Source of the DNA: Microbacterium gorillae
GTDB lineage: Bacteria > Actinomycetota > Actinomycetes > Actinomycetales > Microbacteriaceae
Direction of reading: 5' to 3'
DNA length: 64,000 bases
Assembly: GCF_000826185.2 (NCBI RefSeq)
Contig: NZ_LN648874.1
Coordinates: forward strand, 248,001 to 312,000
How positions within the stretch are numbered: the stretch's first letter is position 1; every line of letters starts with the position of its first letter. The notes below the pieces were generated by a model, which saw nothing but the letters and a program-made list of their open reading frames with translations, ran no database searches and had not been told where the DNA came from. A program made the translations under genes and the position numbers. Shown here piece by piece: positions 55,687-64,000 of this stretch.

Positions 55687-58600
55687 ATGCAGAGTGCGGG
55701 AAGAAAACGGTTGTGGCTGGTCGCCATCGCGACGAGTGCCCTCCTGATCGCGGGCGGGGTCTCCCCGGCAGTCGCCGCGAGCGGATTCGAGGGCGCGGGA
55801 CTGACGCCGGACGGCAGCGCGGGGGACGGCGACAAGTCGTACTCCGGCCGCTTGGCGACGGATGACTCCGCGCTGCTCAAGCGGTCGGACGCGGCGAGCG
55901 TGCTGGTGATGGTCAAGGTGGATGTCGACCCGGTCGCGTCCTACACCGGCACCGTGGACGGCTATGCCGCCACGAGCCCCGAGATCACCGGCATCCCGAT
56001 CAGCCAGGGCAGCCCCGCCATCACCGCATACTCCGCCTACGTGACGAGCCGGATCGAGGCCTCACAGCAGGAGGCGCTCGCACTGATCGGCGACGCCACC
56101 GTGATCGATTCCTACAGCACCGTGTACGGCGGGTACGCGATGTCCATCCCGGCCAACCGTGCCAAGGACCTCGCGAAGCTCGGCAGCGTCGCCGCCGTGC
56201 AGGCAAACGAACTCCACCAAGCGGTCCAGACCACGCCGGACACCGAGGAGTCCCCGGCCGCCGAGGCGACGCCGACCCCCGATCCATCGCCGTCACCCGA
56301 GCCCGAGGCGTCCCCGTCGCCGACCGCGGAGACGCCGGAAGCCCCCGCGGCGGAGAAGACCGAGACCCGCTCCACGAAGGCGATGGCGGCCACCGCGGAG
56401 CTTCCCTCCACGACGCCGGCTCCCTACCAGGACGCCACGCACTTCATCGGCGCGGACGCGGTGTGGGACTCCCTCGGCGGACGGGACACCGCAGGTGCGG
56501 GCGTGATCGTCGGCGTGATCGACACCGGCATCTGGCCCGAGCACCCCATGCTCGCCGAGAATGGCCTGGCCGCCCCGGAGGGTGGTCCCTGGGCGTGTGA
56601 GTTCGGCGACGGTTCCGTCGGCGATGCGTTCTCCTGCAACAACAAGCTCGTGGGCGCGTACGCGGAGCTGCACACGTACCAGTCCAGCTCGAACCCGGCC
56701 GGTTCTGACGCCTACTGCTCCGGAACCCTGTGCTCGGCGCGCGACGCGGAGGGTCACGGCACGCACACGGCCACGACGGCGGTGGGTGACCACGTCGACA
56801 ACGCCGAGATCTTCGACATCGAGCGCGGCCCGTTCAGCGGCATCGCCCCCGGAGCGTCGGTCATCATGTACCGCGCTCTCGGCCCGGACGGCGGCTACAA
56901 CGGCGACCTCGTCGCCTCCATCAACCAGGCGGTCCTGGACGGTGTCGACGTGATCAACTACTCGATCAGCGGCAGCGCCGACCCGTACGACTCCGTCGAG
57001 CTCGCGTTTCTGGACGCCTTCGCGGCCGGTATCACCGTGAACTCCTCGGCCGGCAACTCCGGTCCGGCGGCGTCGACGGCGGATCACGCCAGCCCGTGGA
57101 CCACGACGGTCGCGGCCTCCACCTCCGATCGGGCGTACACCTCTGCGCTCGTGCTGGCCTCCTCGGACGGGCAGACCCTCGTCAAGCAGGGCACCACGAT
57201 CATGGACGGAATCACCGACCTGCCGGTCGTGCTCGCCTCGGCGGTGCCGGGGTACGAGGACCAGCTCTGCCAGACGCCGCTGCCGGCGAACTCCGTCACC
57301 GGACAGGTCGTGCTCTGCTTCCGCGGCGGCAACGGTCGGATCGCGAAGGGATGGAACGCCCGTCAGGGCGGTGCCGCGGGGATGATCCTCGCCAACCCGG
57401 AGCCGATGGACCTGCAGACGGACAACCACTTCCTGCCCGCGATCCAGCTCGAGGGTCCGAACGACGAGATCGTCGCCTTCATCGCGGATCACCCGGACGT
57501 CACGGCGACGTGGGCGCGCGGTGAAGCCACGGTGTCGCAGGGCGATGTGATGGCCGGATTCAGCTCGCGTGGTCCGATCGGACCGTTCCTGAAGCCGGAC
57601 ATCACGGCGCCCGGCGTGCAGGTCATCGCCGGTCTCACACCGACGCCGATCGGAACCGACAGCGGCCCGACCGGGCAGTACTACCAGGCCATCGCGGGCA
57701 CCTCCATGTCCGCCCCGCACGCCGCCGGCGTCTCGGCGCTGGTGAAGGCGGCCCACCCCGACTGGACCCCCGGTCAGATCAAGTCCGCGTTGATGACGTC
57801 GTCGGTGCAGGACGTCGTGAACGTCGACGGCTCGCCCGCCGGCGTGTTCGACCGGGGTGCCGGTTCGATCCGGGCCGACCGCGCGGTCGCGACGGTCGCG
57901 ACGATCAGTGAGTCCGCCGCCGATTTCGCCGCGAGCTCCGCGGACGTGAACGGTCGGATCGACCTGAACATCCCGAGCATCAACGTCGACCCGCTCCCGG
58001 GCGCGGTCACCACGACCCGCACGATCACGAACGTCAGCGGCTCGACGCAGGTGTTCCGGACCTCCGCCACCGCGGATGACGGCCTCACCATCTCGGTCTC
58101 CCCGAAGAACCTCGCGATCCCGAAGGGGCAGTCGCGGGACATCACCGTGACGCTGAGTTCGCTCGGCGCCGCGGACGGACAGTACGAGGGTCAGATCACG
58201 CTCACGCCGAAGAAGGGCAACGCCCTGGTGATCCCCGTCGCGGCGAAGGCGGGCGAGGCGAGCATCGCGTTCGCCCAGAGCTGCGAGCCGGAGACGATCG
58301 GCAAGGGTGATGAGACGACGTGCACCGTCACGGCGTCCAACTTCCTGCCGGTCGCCGTGGACGCGAAGGTGACGGTCTCGGCCGACAAGAAGCTGCAGAT
58401 CCGGTCCTTCGCCGACCCGCTGCGTAAGAGCGGCAACGGGGGATCGTGGTCGGGCACGCTGTCGGCGGCGCTCCCGCCGCAGATCGCCGGCATCGACGCA
58501 GGGGAGACCCCCGGCGGAGGCTACGTGCCCTTGGCCGACTTCGGGATCGCCCCGATCGCCCTCGGTGACGAGCAGATCGCCAACTTCACCGTCCCGGCGT

Positions 58601-59190
58601 TCCAGTTCGGTGGCGAGACCTACACCCGGCTCGGCGTGGTCTCGAACGGCTACGTGGCGATCGGCGGGGGAGCGGCCACCGACGTGCTCTACCAGCCCAA
58701 CGCCATCCCCGACCCGGCGGCGCCGAACAACATCGTGGCCCCGCTGTGGACGGACCTCAACCCGGCTGCGGGCGGCACCGTGCGCGTCGGGACGCTGAGT
58801 GACGGTGTCAACCGCTGGCTCGTCGTGGAGTGGGACAAGGTGCCCACCTACAGCGGCAACGCCACGAACTCGATGCAGGTCTGGATTCAGACCGGGGCCA
58901 CCGAGGACGTCACGATGGCCTACGGCTCGGACGGTGTTGCCGATGCCGCCGCCAACGCGGCCACCGCGGCGGAGAACCGGGACGGCACGAGCGGCATCGT
59001 GCTCCCGGAGCTGCCGAAGGCGGGCGACCAGCTGAAGGTCGACGTCACGCCGCCGACGGCCGGCGGAACCGTCGCGCTGAGCTACACGGTGCGCGGCAAG
59101 CAGAAGGGGGACGGCCACGTGTACGCGACCCTCACCTCGAGGGCCCTGCGCACCACCCCGATGGAGGACACGGTCGTCACCGTCCAGTAG
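55687..59190 (+). CDS. Large secreted subtilisin-like serine protease (S8)
   Basis: A 1167-residue secreted protease. Signal peptide (RKRLWLVAIATSALLIAGGVSPAVA), I9-type propeptide (about 70-180), a Pro/Glu/Ser-rich linker (about 183-225), then the S8 domain with Asp279 (GVIVGVIDTGIWP), His357 (EGHGTHT) and Ser673 (GTSMSAPHAAG); a PA domain is inserted before the Ser (about 520-620). C-terminal beta domains include an Fn3-like region and a C-terminal module starting around PAFQFGGETYTRLGVVSNGYVAIGGG. No LPxTG anchor, so released. AAGGAG precedes the ATG. Confidence 0.94.
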   Translation: MQSAGRKRLWLVAIATSALLIAGGVSPAVAASGFEGAGLTPDGSAGDGDKSYSGRLATDDSALLKRSDAASVLVMVKVDVDPVASYTGTVDGYAATSPEITGIPISQGSPAITAYSAYVTSRIEASQQEALALIGDATVIDSYSTVYGGYAMSIPANRAKDLAKLGSVAAVQANELHQAVQTTPDTEESPAAEATPTPDPSPSPEPEASPSPTAETPEAPAAEKTETRSTKAMAATAELPSTTPAPYQDATHFIGADAVWDSLGGRDTAGAGVIVGVIDTGIWPEHPMLAENGLAAPEGGPWACEFGDGSVGDAFSCNNKLVGAYAELHTYQSSSNPAGSDAYCSGTLCSARDAEGHGTHTATTAVGDHVDNAEIFDIERGPFSGIAPGASVIMYRALGPDGGYNGDLVASINQAVLDGVDVINYSISGSADPYDSVELAFLDAFAAGITVNSSAGNSGPAASTADHASPWTTTVAASTSDRAYTSALVLASSDGQTLVKQGTTIMDGITDLPVVLASAVPGYEDQLCQTPLPANSVTGQVVLCFRGGNGRIAKGWNARQGGAAGMILANPEPMDLQTDNHFLPAIQLEGPNDEIVAFIADHPDVTATWARGEATVSQGDVMAGFSSRGPIGPFLKPDITAPGVQVIAGLTPTPIGTDSGPTGQYYQAIAGTSMSAPHAAGVSALVKAAHPDWTPGQIKSALMTSSVQDVVNVDGSPAGVFDRGAGSIRADRAVATVATISESAADFAASSADVNGRIDLNIPSINVDPLPGAVTTTRTITNVSGSTQVFRTSATADDGLTISVSPKNLAIPKGQSRDITVTLSSLGAADGQYEGQITLTPKKGNALVIPVAAKAGEASIAFAQSCEPETIGKGDETTCTVTASNFLPVAVDAKVTVSADKKLQIRSFADPLRKSGNGGSWSGTLSAALPPQIAGIDAGETPGGGYVPLADFGIAPIALGDEQIANFTVPAFQFGGETYTRLGVVSNGYVAIGGGAATDVLYQPNAIPDPAAPNNIVAPLWTDLNPAAGGTVRVGTLSDGVNRWLVVEWDKVPTYSGNATNSMQVWIQTGATEDVTMAYGSDGVADAAANAATAAENRDGTSGIVLPELPKAGDQLKVDVTPPTAGGTVALSYTVRGKQKGDGHVYATLTSRALRTTPMEDTVVTVQ

Positions 59191-59432
59191 TGCTTCACAA
59201 CGGAGCGGGGCGCCTCGACGGAGGCGCCCCGCTCTGCCGTGAGCGGTGTGCCGTCAGCGCTCGGAGGCCCGGCGCCGTCCCGGAGCTGACCGAACATGCG
59301 CGCGTACCGAGCGACGTCGTGCAGGACGGCGACGGCCTGCAGCAGGCGGACGGTGGTGGCGAGGTCGAGCGCCGCGGAGACCGACTCGTGCACTCGCCTC
59401 AGTGTGGCGTGCCCGTCGGACAGGCCGCGCAC
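59082..59432 (-). CDS. Possible small protein antisense to the protease 3' end
   Basis: A 116-codon frame (GTG start) whose first about 60 codons, outside any other gene, have normal G/C-rich third positions and read as a helical protein (HATLRRVHESVSAALDLATTVRLLQAVAVLHDVARYARMFGQLRDG). The rest crosses the protease terminator and overlaps its last 109 bases. It lies 11 bases after the MFS stop. It may be a small gene, a frameshifted remnant or chance. Confidence 0.3.
   Translation of the reverse strand: MRGLSDGHATLRRVHESVSAALDLATTVRLLQAVAVLHDVARYARMFGQLRDGAGPPSADGTPLTAERGASVEAPRSVVKHYWTVTTVSSIGVVRRALEVRVAYTWPSPFCLPRTV
59203..59234 (+). terminator. protease terminator
   Basis: Perfect 14-bp stem (59203-59216 / 59221-59234) with loop GACG, 12 bases after the protease stop. 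Confidence 0.8.
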
Positions 59433-59443
59433 CGGAGCCCGGT

Positions 59444-61087
59444 TCAGGCCTCGTCCACCTGCGGAGCGGGGATCTCCTCCGGCTTGTAGCGGGGGAGGCG
59501 AGATGCGGGAATCAGAGCGACGAGACTGATCCCGCCGAGGATGAGGAAGCCGATGCGCAGCGTGCGGAGCCGCTGCTCAGCGTTGAGGGTGACGGCGGCC
59601 TCGATCTGCTCGTCGGTGGCGGAGGTGTTCGCGAGGGTGCTGCGCAGGTCGTCGTTGGAGATGAAGTTCACATCGTCGAGGTCCACCTGCTGCACCAGTG
59701 AGTCGGGCAGATCCGGGTGACCGGCGACCGCTTGCGCGATCCCCATCCCCAGTACTCCGACCAGGATCGCGCCCATCACGGCCGTTCCGACCGCAGACGC
59801 GAGGTTCTGCGCCGTGCCCCGGATGGACCCGACGTCCCCGGCGAGTTCCACCGGAGCCGCCGTGACCAGAACGTTGAAGACCAGGGTCACGAGTGCGCCC
59901 TGTCCGATCCCGAACGCGATCAGCCCGATGATCGTCGGGAACGTCTCCCAGTTGTTGGAGACGACCAGCGCGAGCCAGGCGAGTGCGACGGTCGTCAGGG
60001 AGAAGGAGAACACCGCGATCGCGCGCGGCGTGAAGCGGCGGTAGAAGCGCACCACCAGGGTTGCGGTGATGAACACGGTGAGGTTGAACGGCATCATCGC
60101 CAGCGAGGTGTCGAACGGCGTGCGGCCCTGCACGACCTGGATGTAGGTCGGCACGGCGAAGTTCACGGCGGCTTCCATCGCCACGATCACGAACATCGCG
60201 TAGACCGCCGCGCGTTCGGACGCACGATCGAGCACGCTGAGGTCCACCAGCGGCACCCCTCCGCCGCGCATCCGACTCCGGGTGCGGAGGAAGAACAGCT
60301 GGCCGAACACGAGTCCCAGCACGATGAGCACGGGCGCCGGCGAGATCCCCGCGATCGCGAACGGCGCACCCGGCTCGGCCAGCAGCAGCCCCCAGCCGTT
60401 GAGGTTGTTGAAGCCGAGCGTGAGGAGAACGATCGCGACACCGATCAACAGGGAGGCGATGAGGTCGATCCGGACCGAACGATCGCCGTAGTCCTTGCGC
60501 AGGGTGAAGCTCAGCAGGAAGACCGCGACGGCGACGCACAGGGTGATCACGAAGATCGGGCGCCACCCGACGAACGTGCCGAGCGTGCCGCCGATGAGGA
60601 ATGCGCTCACGCCGGAGAACGCGCGGGCGGATCCGAGGGAACCGACCGCTGTCGCCTGCTGGTTTCCGGAGTAGTTCTCCGCGATCAGGGCGACCAGGGC
60701 CGGCACGATGATCGCGGCCGCGGCGCCGGCCAGGAGCTGGCCGCCGATGACCCACCCCACCGACGGCGAGAGGATCATCATCACGGAGGACGCAGCGAAG
60801 ACGATCAGAACCGAGCGGAAGATCAGCACCCACCCGATGCGCTGACCGAGCTTCGCGCCGGTCATGACGAGTGCGGCGACCGCGAGGCCGTACACGACGA
60901 TCGTGCTGCTCGCCGTCGTCGGGGGAACGCCGAAGTCCTGCACCATTCCGCCGAGGGAGATGGGGAGGGCGGCGACGTTGAAGGACATCAGGATCTGGCC
61001 GAGGAACAGGCCGATCATCGGGACCCAGGAACGCCGCTCGGGCTGCGTGCCCGTTCCGGAGGACGTGGTTTCCGTCTGCGAAGCCAT
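59444..61087 (-). CDS. DHA2-type MFS transporter
   Basis: A 547-residue transporter, about 14 helices. FLGQILMSFNVAALPISLGGMVQDFGVPPTTASSTIVVYGLAVAALVMTGAKLGQRIGWVLIFRSVL (helix 1-2 and motif A variant), LGSARAFSGVSAFLIGGTLGTFVGWRPIFVITL (motif C) are visible; a soluble insert lies near the C-terminus (QQVDLDDVNFISNDDLRSTL). Coupled to the upstream glutaminase by a one-base TGATG overlap, hinting at an amino-acid or acid-resistance link. Substrate unknown. Confidence 0.86.
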   Translation of the reverse strand: MASQTETTSSGTGTQPERRSWVPMIGLFLGQILMSFNVAALPISLGGMVQDFGVPPTTASSTIVVYGLAVAALVMTGAKLGQRIGWVLIFRSVLIVFAASSVMMILSPSVGWVIGGQLLAGAAAAIIVPALVALIAENYSGNQQATAVGSLGSARAFSGVSAFLIGGTLGTFVGWRPIFVITLCVAVAVFLLSFTLRKDYGDRSVRIDLIASLLIGVAIVLLTLGFNNLNGWGLLLAEPGAPFAIAGISPAPVLIVLGLVFGQLFFLRTRSRMRGGGVPLVDLSVLDRASERAAVYAMFVIVAMEAAVNFAVPTYIQVVQGRTPFDTSLAMMPFNLTVFITATLVVRFYRRFTPRAIAVFSFSLTTVALAWLALVVSNNWETFPTIIGLIAFGIGQGALVTLVFNVLVTAAPVELAGDVGSIRGTAQNLASAVGTAVMGAILVGVLGMGIAQAVAGHPDLPDSLVQQVDLDDVNFISNDDLRSTLANTSATDEQIEAAVTLNAEQRLRTLRIGFLILGGISLVALIPASRLPRYKPEEIPAPQVDEA

Positions 61088-62100
61088 CAGCCGATCTCCT
61101 CACGCTCGTCGCGCGCGACCGACGCGAACAGGTTGAGTCCCAGGGAGCGGGACAGGTGGGCGCACGCCCGCTGACCGCGAACGCTGTTGCCCGCGGCATC
61201 CAGGCGGGGTGAGTAGGCGCCCACGGCGCCCTTGCCCGGTGCGATCGCGACGATGCCGCCGGATACGCCGGACTTGGCGGGCAGCCCGATCTCGTACAGC
61301 CATTCCCCGCTGGTCTCGTACATCCCCGTCGTCGCCAACACGGCGAGCGTGTCGCGCGCGACGTCGGCGGCGACGACCCGGTGACCGGTGACCGGGTTGA
61401 CCCCGCCGTCGGCGAGTGTGGCGCCCATCACGGCGAGGTCGTGCGCCGTCACGGCCAACGAGCACTGCCGGGTGTACACGTCGACGCTCTCCAGCGGATC
61501 TTCGTCCAGGCGGCCGTAGCTCTGCAGCAGCGCGGCGATCGCGCGATTGCGATGGTTCGTGACCGATTCGGACTCGTAGACCTCCTCATCGAGGGCGAGC
61601 TCGCGGCCGGCGAAAGCGGACAGGCCGTCCAGAACGATGTCCCAGCGGGCCTCGGCGGAACCTGCCGGGATCATGGCCGTGGTGGCGATCGCACCCGCGT
61701 TGACCATCGGGTTCATGGGGCTGCCGTCATTGAGTTCCAGCGCGATGACGCTGTTGAAGGGCAGGCCCGTGTTGTTCACCCCGACGTTCGCGTGCACGGC
61801 GGCGTGACCGATGCGCTCGCAGGCGAGTGCGAACACGAAGGCCTTGGACACCGACTGCAGCGAGAACCGGCGCTGTACGTCGCCCGCCTCGTGCGCGTGG
61901 CCCGCGACGTCCACGAGGGCGAGGCCGAAATCGGAGGGCTCGGCTCGACCGAGGATCGGGATGTAGTCCGCGACCACGCCCTCGTCATCGGTCGCGTAGC
62001 GCCGATGCGCGTCGCGGATGAGGTCGTCGACCAGCAGGTCCGGGGGCAGGACGCCCGTGGCCGCACGCTGGTGGACGTCATCGAGACGGACCTCGAACAC
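61087..62100 (-). CDS. glsA: Glutaminase A
   Basis: A 337-residue serine-dependent glutaminase hydrolysing glutamine to glutamate and ammonia. RRFSLQSVSKAFVFALACE carries the SxxK catalytic pair; NDGSPMNPMVNAGAIATTAMI, NHRNRAIAALLQSYGRL, VYTRQCSLAVTAHDLAVMGATLADGGVNPVTG and LPAKSGVSGGIVAIAPGKGAVGAYSPRLDAAGNSVRG are diagnostic. GTG 62100 chosen for GAGGAG 6 bases upstream. It could support acid tolerance via ammonia. Confidence 0.93.
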   Translation of the reverse strand: MFEVRLDDVHQRAATGVLPPDLLVDDLIRDAHRRYATDDEGVVADYIPILGRAEPSDFGLALVDVAGHAHEAGDVQRRFSLQSVSKAFVFALACERIGHAAVHANVGVNNTGLPFNSVIALELNDGSPMNPMVNAGAIATTAMIPAGSAEARWDIVLDGLSAFAGRELALDEEVYESESVTNHRNRAIAALLQSYGRLDEDPLESVDVYTRQCSLAVTAHDLAVMGATLADGGVNPVTGHRVVAADVARDTLAVLATTGMYETSGEWLYEIGLPAKSGVSGGIVAIAPGKGAVGAYSPRLDAAGNSVRGQRACAHLSRSLGLNLFASVARDEREEIG

Positions 62101-62221
62101 GGCGCACTCCTCACCCTCGGGGAACGGGTGTCGCCAGTATCCGACCGCGTGCGAGGGGGCGCATCGTCCACAAGCGCGACGGGCTACGGAGATCCCTCGC
62201 GCGGCTACTGGAGTGAAGGCA

Positions 62222-62254
62222 AAAAGCCCGGATGCGCGTCGCATCCGGGCTTTT
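62222..62254. terminator. strong terminator
   Basis: 14-bp stem AAAAGCCCGGATGC / GCATCCGGGCTTTT (62222-62235, 62241-62254) with A and T tracts; stops the minus-strand MBL gene before glsA. Confidence 0.9.
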
Positions 62255-62262
62255 CGTGGGTG

Positions 62263-62901
62263 TCAGAGCTCGATCGAGTCACCGGGTTCGAGGGCGTGGA
62301 ATGTCCCGCCGTCCTGCTGCACGGCCCACTCCAGCCGCGCTCGTCCCATCTCCAGGCCCGGGCGCGAGAGCGTCATGTCGTGGGTGCCGAAGACGGCGCG
62401 AGGAGCGACGGCAAGGACGAAGTCCATCGCGTCGCCGATCTTCAGCCATGGGGCACCGACGGGGGCGGCCAGCACTGCGACGTCGACGTCCGTCGGGACC
62501 GCGTAGGAGTCGCCCGGGTAGTAGAACGTCCCGTCGACGAGAACACCGACGTTGTCGATGAGAGGGATGGAGGAGTGGATTTCGGCGTGGACGCCGCCGA
62601 AGAACCGGAGCGTGAAGGTCCCGACGGTGATCTCATCGCCGGGGGACACGACGGTGATGTCGTAGCCGGAGGCGGCCGCGGCGACACCGGCCGGACCGTA
62701 GATCGGGATGCCGGGGTTGTCACGCAGTACGAGGTCGAGTCCGGCCGGCGTCCAGTGATCGACGTGTTCGTGGGTGAGGATGATCGCGACCACGTCGGTC
62801 ACCGCGGTCAGGGTCTGCAGGAAGGAGCCGGGATCGATGACGAGGCGTTCGCCGTCCTTCTCGAGAACGAGGGTGGCGTGCTCGTACTTGGTGATGCGCA
62901 T
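62263..62901 (-). CDS. MBL-fold metallohydrolase (UlaG-like)
   Basis: A 212-residue metallo-beta-lactamase-fold protein. LTHEHVDHW supplies the HxHxDH metal ligands (His44, His46, Asp48, His49), FYYPGDSYAVP the bridging Asp, and VFGTHDMTLSRPG a late His. The UlaG-like group acts on lactones or phosphoesters; the substrate is unknown. No clear ribosome site; a -10-like TTACAT close to the ATG suggests a very short leader. Confidence 0.82.
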   Translation of the reverse strand: MRITKYEHATLVLEKDGERLVIDPGSFLQTLTAVTDVVAIILTHEHVDHWTPAGLDLVLRDNPGIPIYGPAGVAAAASGYDITVVSPGDEITVGTFTLRFFGGVHAEIHSSIPLIDNVGVLVDGTFYYPGDSYAVPTDVDVAVLAAPVGAPWLKIGDAMDFVLAVAPRAVFGTHDMTLSRPGLEMGRARLEWAVQQDGGTFHALEPGDSIEL

Positions 62902-63059
62902 AGTCGATGTAACCGCGGGTCGGGGTGCCGGTGCAACCCGTATTTCTCGGCGCGAACACGCCCGGGGAGCCGCGCCGGCGGTCCCGATTTGCACGGGGGA
63001 GAGCCCTCGGGCATACTTGGTGAGTCGCAAGGCGCGCTGAGAAGCCGCCCGGATGGCTT

Positions 63060-63135
63060 GGCCCCATCGTATAGCGGCCTAGTACGTCGCCCTCTCACGG
63101 CGGTAACGCGGGTTCGAATCCCGCTGGGGTCACCA
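63060..63135 (+). tRNA. tRNA-Glu (anticodon CTC)
   Basis: Acceptor GGCCCCA/TGGGGTC, anticodon stem TCGCC/GGCGG around loop CTCTCAC (anticodon CTC, reads GAG), T arm GCGGG-TTCGAAT-CCCGC, discriminator A and encoded CCA (63133-63135). Confidence 0.95.
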
Positions 63136-63137
63136 TT

Positions 63138-63174
63138 GCCCGCTTCCCTTGATCTCGAGGGAAGCGGGCTTTTT
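63138..63174 (+). terminator. tRNA-Glu terminator
   Basis: 12-bp stem (63138-63149 / 63158-63169) followed by TTTTT, directly after the tRNA. Confidence 0.88.
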
Positions 63175-63257
63175 GCTTGTCGGCTCGCGGTCGGTTCCTC
63201 GGCCCTGCTTCGTGTCTGAGCGGTGAGCCGGTTCGATCCCGTTCATTCCGACGGTTC

Positions 63258-64000
63258 TCAGCGCGCCGGGCGGAGGTCGCTGAACCCGAATCCGCCTCGT
63301 TCGGGGAGTGCTGCCTCGATCTGCGCTGTCGAGAAGGGGAGCCGCGGGCGGAGCGAGGCGGGCAGATCAGCCGTGGGTGGGGCGGCTGCAGAGACGCCCT
63401 CGGCCAGCATTCGAGCCTGAGCCTTGGCGATCAAAGGCACCTTCATCGTCCACTCCGTGATCTGCGCAAGGATGCGAATCGCCCACACGGGGGCGGGTAC
63501 CACGAGGACGTGCCGGCCAACGATGCCCGCGACTCGACGGACGACTTCGCTGAGCAGGAGCTCCTCGCCGCCGACCACCGCGACGGTCGAGTGGGGGAGT
63601 TCGCCCGCCGCCGCCGCGACGAGGACGTCAACCATTTCCGTGACGGGGATGGGACGGATCGGCTTCTCCCGGAGCCCGACCGTCGCGAACACGGGCACGG
63701 TCTGAACCGAGCGGCTGACGTGATCGACCAGGTGGTCGCCGTGGCCGTAGATCATGCCCGCCTTCAGGATGGTGTAGTCGAGACCGGACTGTCGGACGAG
63801 CTCTTCCGCCGCCCACTTCGACTCGTGGTAGGGAGACCCGCAATCCGGCCGTGCCCGCAAGAAGCTCAGCATCAGGATGCGCTTGACGCCCGCTCGTCCA
63901 GCGGCTTCGACGACCGCTCGCGTGCCGTCGATGTGCACCCTCTCGTAGGTCTGCTCGCCGATCTGGCGGTTGATTCCGGCGCAGTGCGCAACGACATCGC
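63258..64000 (-). CDS. NAD(P)-binding atypical SDR (NmrA/NDUFA9-like), 5' end outside window
   Basis: At least 247 residues; the frame is open to the window edge, so the N-terminal GxxGxxG nucleotide motif is missing from view. HCAGINRQIGEQTYERVHIDGTRAVVEAAGRAGVKRILMLSFLRARPDCGSPYHESKWAAEELVRQSGLDYTILKAGMIYG is the central SDR region with the YHxSK catalytic pattern. C-terminal hydrophobic helix VWAIRILAQITEWTMKVPLI. Ubiquinone-related or stress role in relatives; not determined here. Convergent with tRNA-Glu. Confidence 0.82.
   Translation of the reverse strand, partial: DVVAHCAGINRQIGEQTYERVHIDGTRAVVEAAGRAGVKRILMLSFLRARPDCGSPYHESKWAAEELVRQSGLDYTILKAGMIYGHGDHLVDHVSRSVQTVPVFATVGLREKPIRPIPVTEMVDVLVAAAAGELPHSTVAVVGGEELLLSEVVRRVAGIVGRHVLVVPAPVWAIRILAQITEWTMKVPLIAKAQARMLAEGVSAAAPPTADLPASLRPRLPFSTAQIEAALPERGGFGFSDLRPAR

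Noticed and set aside
56293..59118. 941-codon open frame antisense to the protease
   Set aside because: Shadow of the S8 protease, with no domain and Arg/Val/Gly/Asp bias.

Overview
The window looks like a chromosomal segment of a high-GC actinobacterium, most probably Microbacteriaceae and close to Microbacterium. The signs are the strong G/C preference at third codon positions, the many leaderless genes whose start lies 6-7 bases after a TANNNT -10 box, the DUF2510/G5/excalibur surface protein, the DUF222-HNH gene, and the core order otsAB-ilvBNC-serA-leuB-ilvE-gltX. No rRNA, IS transposase, phage or CRISPR signature was seen. Two tRNA genes are present (Gln-CTG and Glu-CTC).

Layout. 1-4.1 kb: a DUF2510/G5 membrane protein, a MarR-controlled MFS exporter with a clear operator, a PPOX-family FMN protein and a DUF6328 membrane protein. 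4.1-6.5 kb: a DUF222-HNH nuclease gene in repeat-rich, gene-poor flanks. 6.5-10.3 kb: an IclR regulator divergent from acetoacetate CoA-transferase scoAB and a thiolase. 10.3-12.6 kb: trehalose synthesis (otsAB). 12.6-16.4 kb: ilvBNC behind a possible translated leader. 16.4-24.5 kb: small housekeeping and redox genes, cutC, serA, a flavin monooxygenase, msrB and a ComB-like protein. 24.6-28.7 kb: acs-metY-CoA-binding protein, joined by 4-base stop/start overlaps. 28.8-33.1 kb: a TetR/MFS pair with a shared operator, then leuB and ilvE. 33.2-38.3 kb: an internally duplicated DUF3533-like membrane protein divergent from its TetR, an FAH-family hydrolase and an MFS. 38.3-43.5 kb: a glycosyltransferase with a tandemly duplicated 5' end, a lipoprotein, gltX and a class V aminotransferase. 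43.5-45.5 kb: tRNA-Gln followed by a lower-GC two-gene unit (a protein of unknown family plus a DUF4365 protein). 45.7-54.1 kb: a phosphoester or phosphonate-like uptake locus. 54.2-64 kb: kynureninase, a very large secreted subtilase, an MFS coupled to glutaminase, an MBL-fold protein, tRNA-Glu and an NAD(P)-binding protein cut by the window edge.

The region that repays most attention is 45.7-54.1 kb. It holds a LacI regulator, a 2H phosphoesterase, a Fe3+/2-aminoethylphosphonate-type ABC transporter (ATPase, two-domain permease, binding lipoprotein), a HAD phosphatase and a secreted glycerophosphodiester phosphodiesterase with a C-terminal carbohydrate-binding-like domain. Near-identical operators (core GGAACGTTCC) lie at the LacI gene and in front of the HAD-transporter operon, so the LacI protein probably controls the whole set. 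The reading frame of the binding lipoprotein is open upstream into an OmpR-type winged-helix domain without any stop, which could make a ToxR/CadC-like membrane regulator with a solute-binding sensor. Other notable points are the two-gene unit at tRNA-Gln, the duplicated glycosyltransferase start, the repeats around the HNH gene, a branched-chain-codon-rich leader before ilvB, and an unlisted 35-codon ORF coupled to acs.
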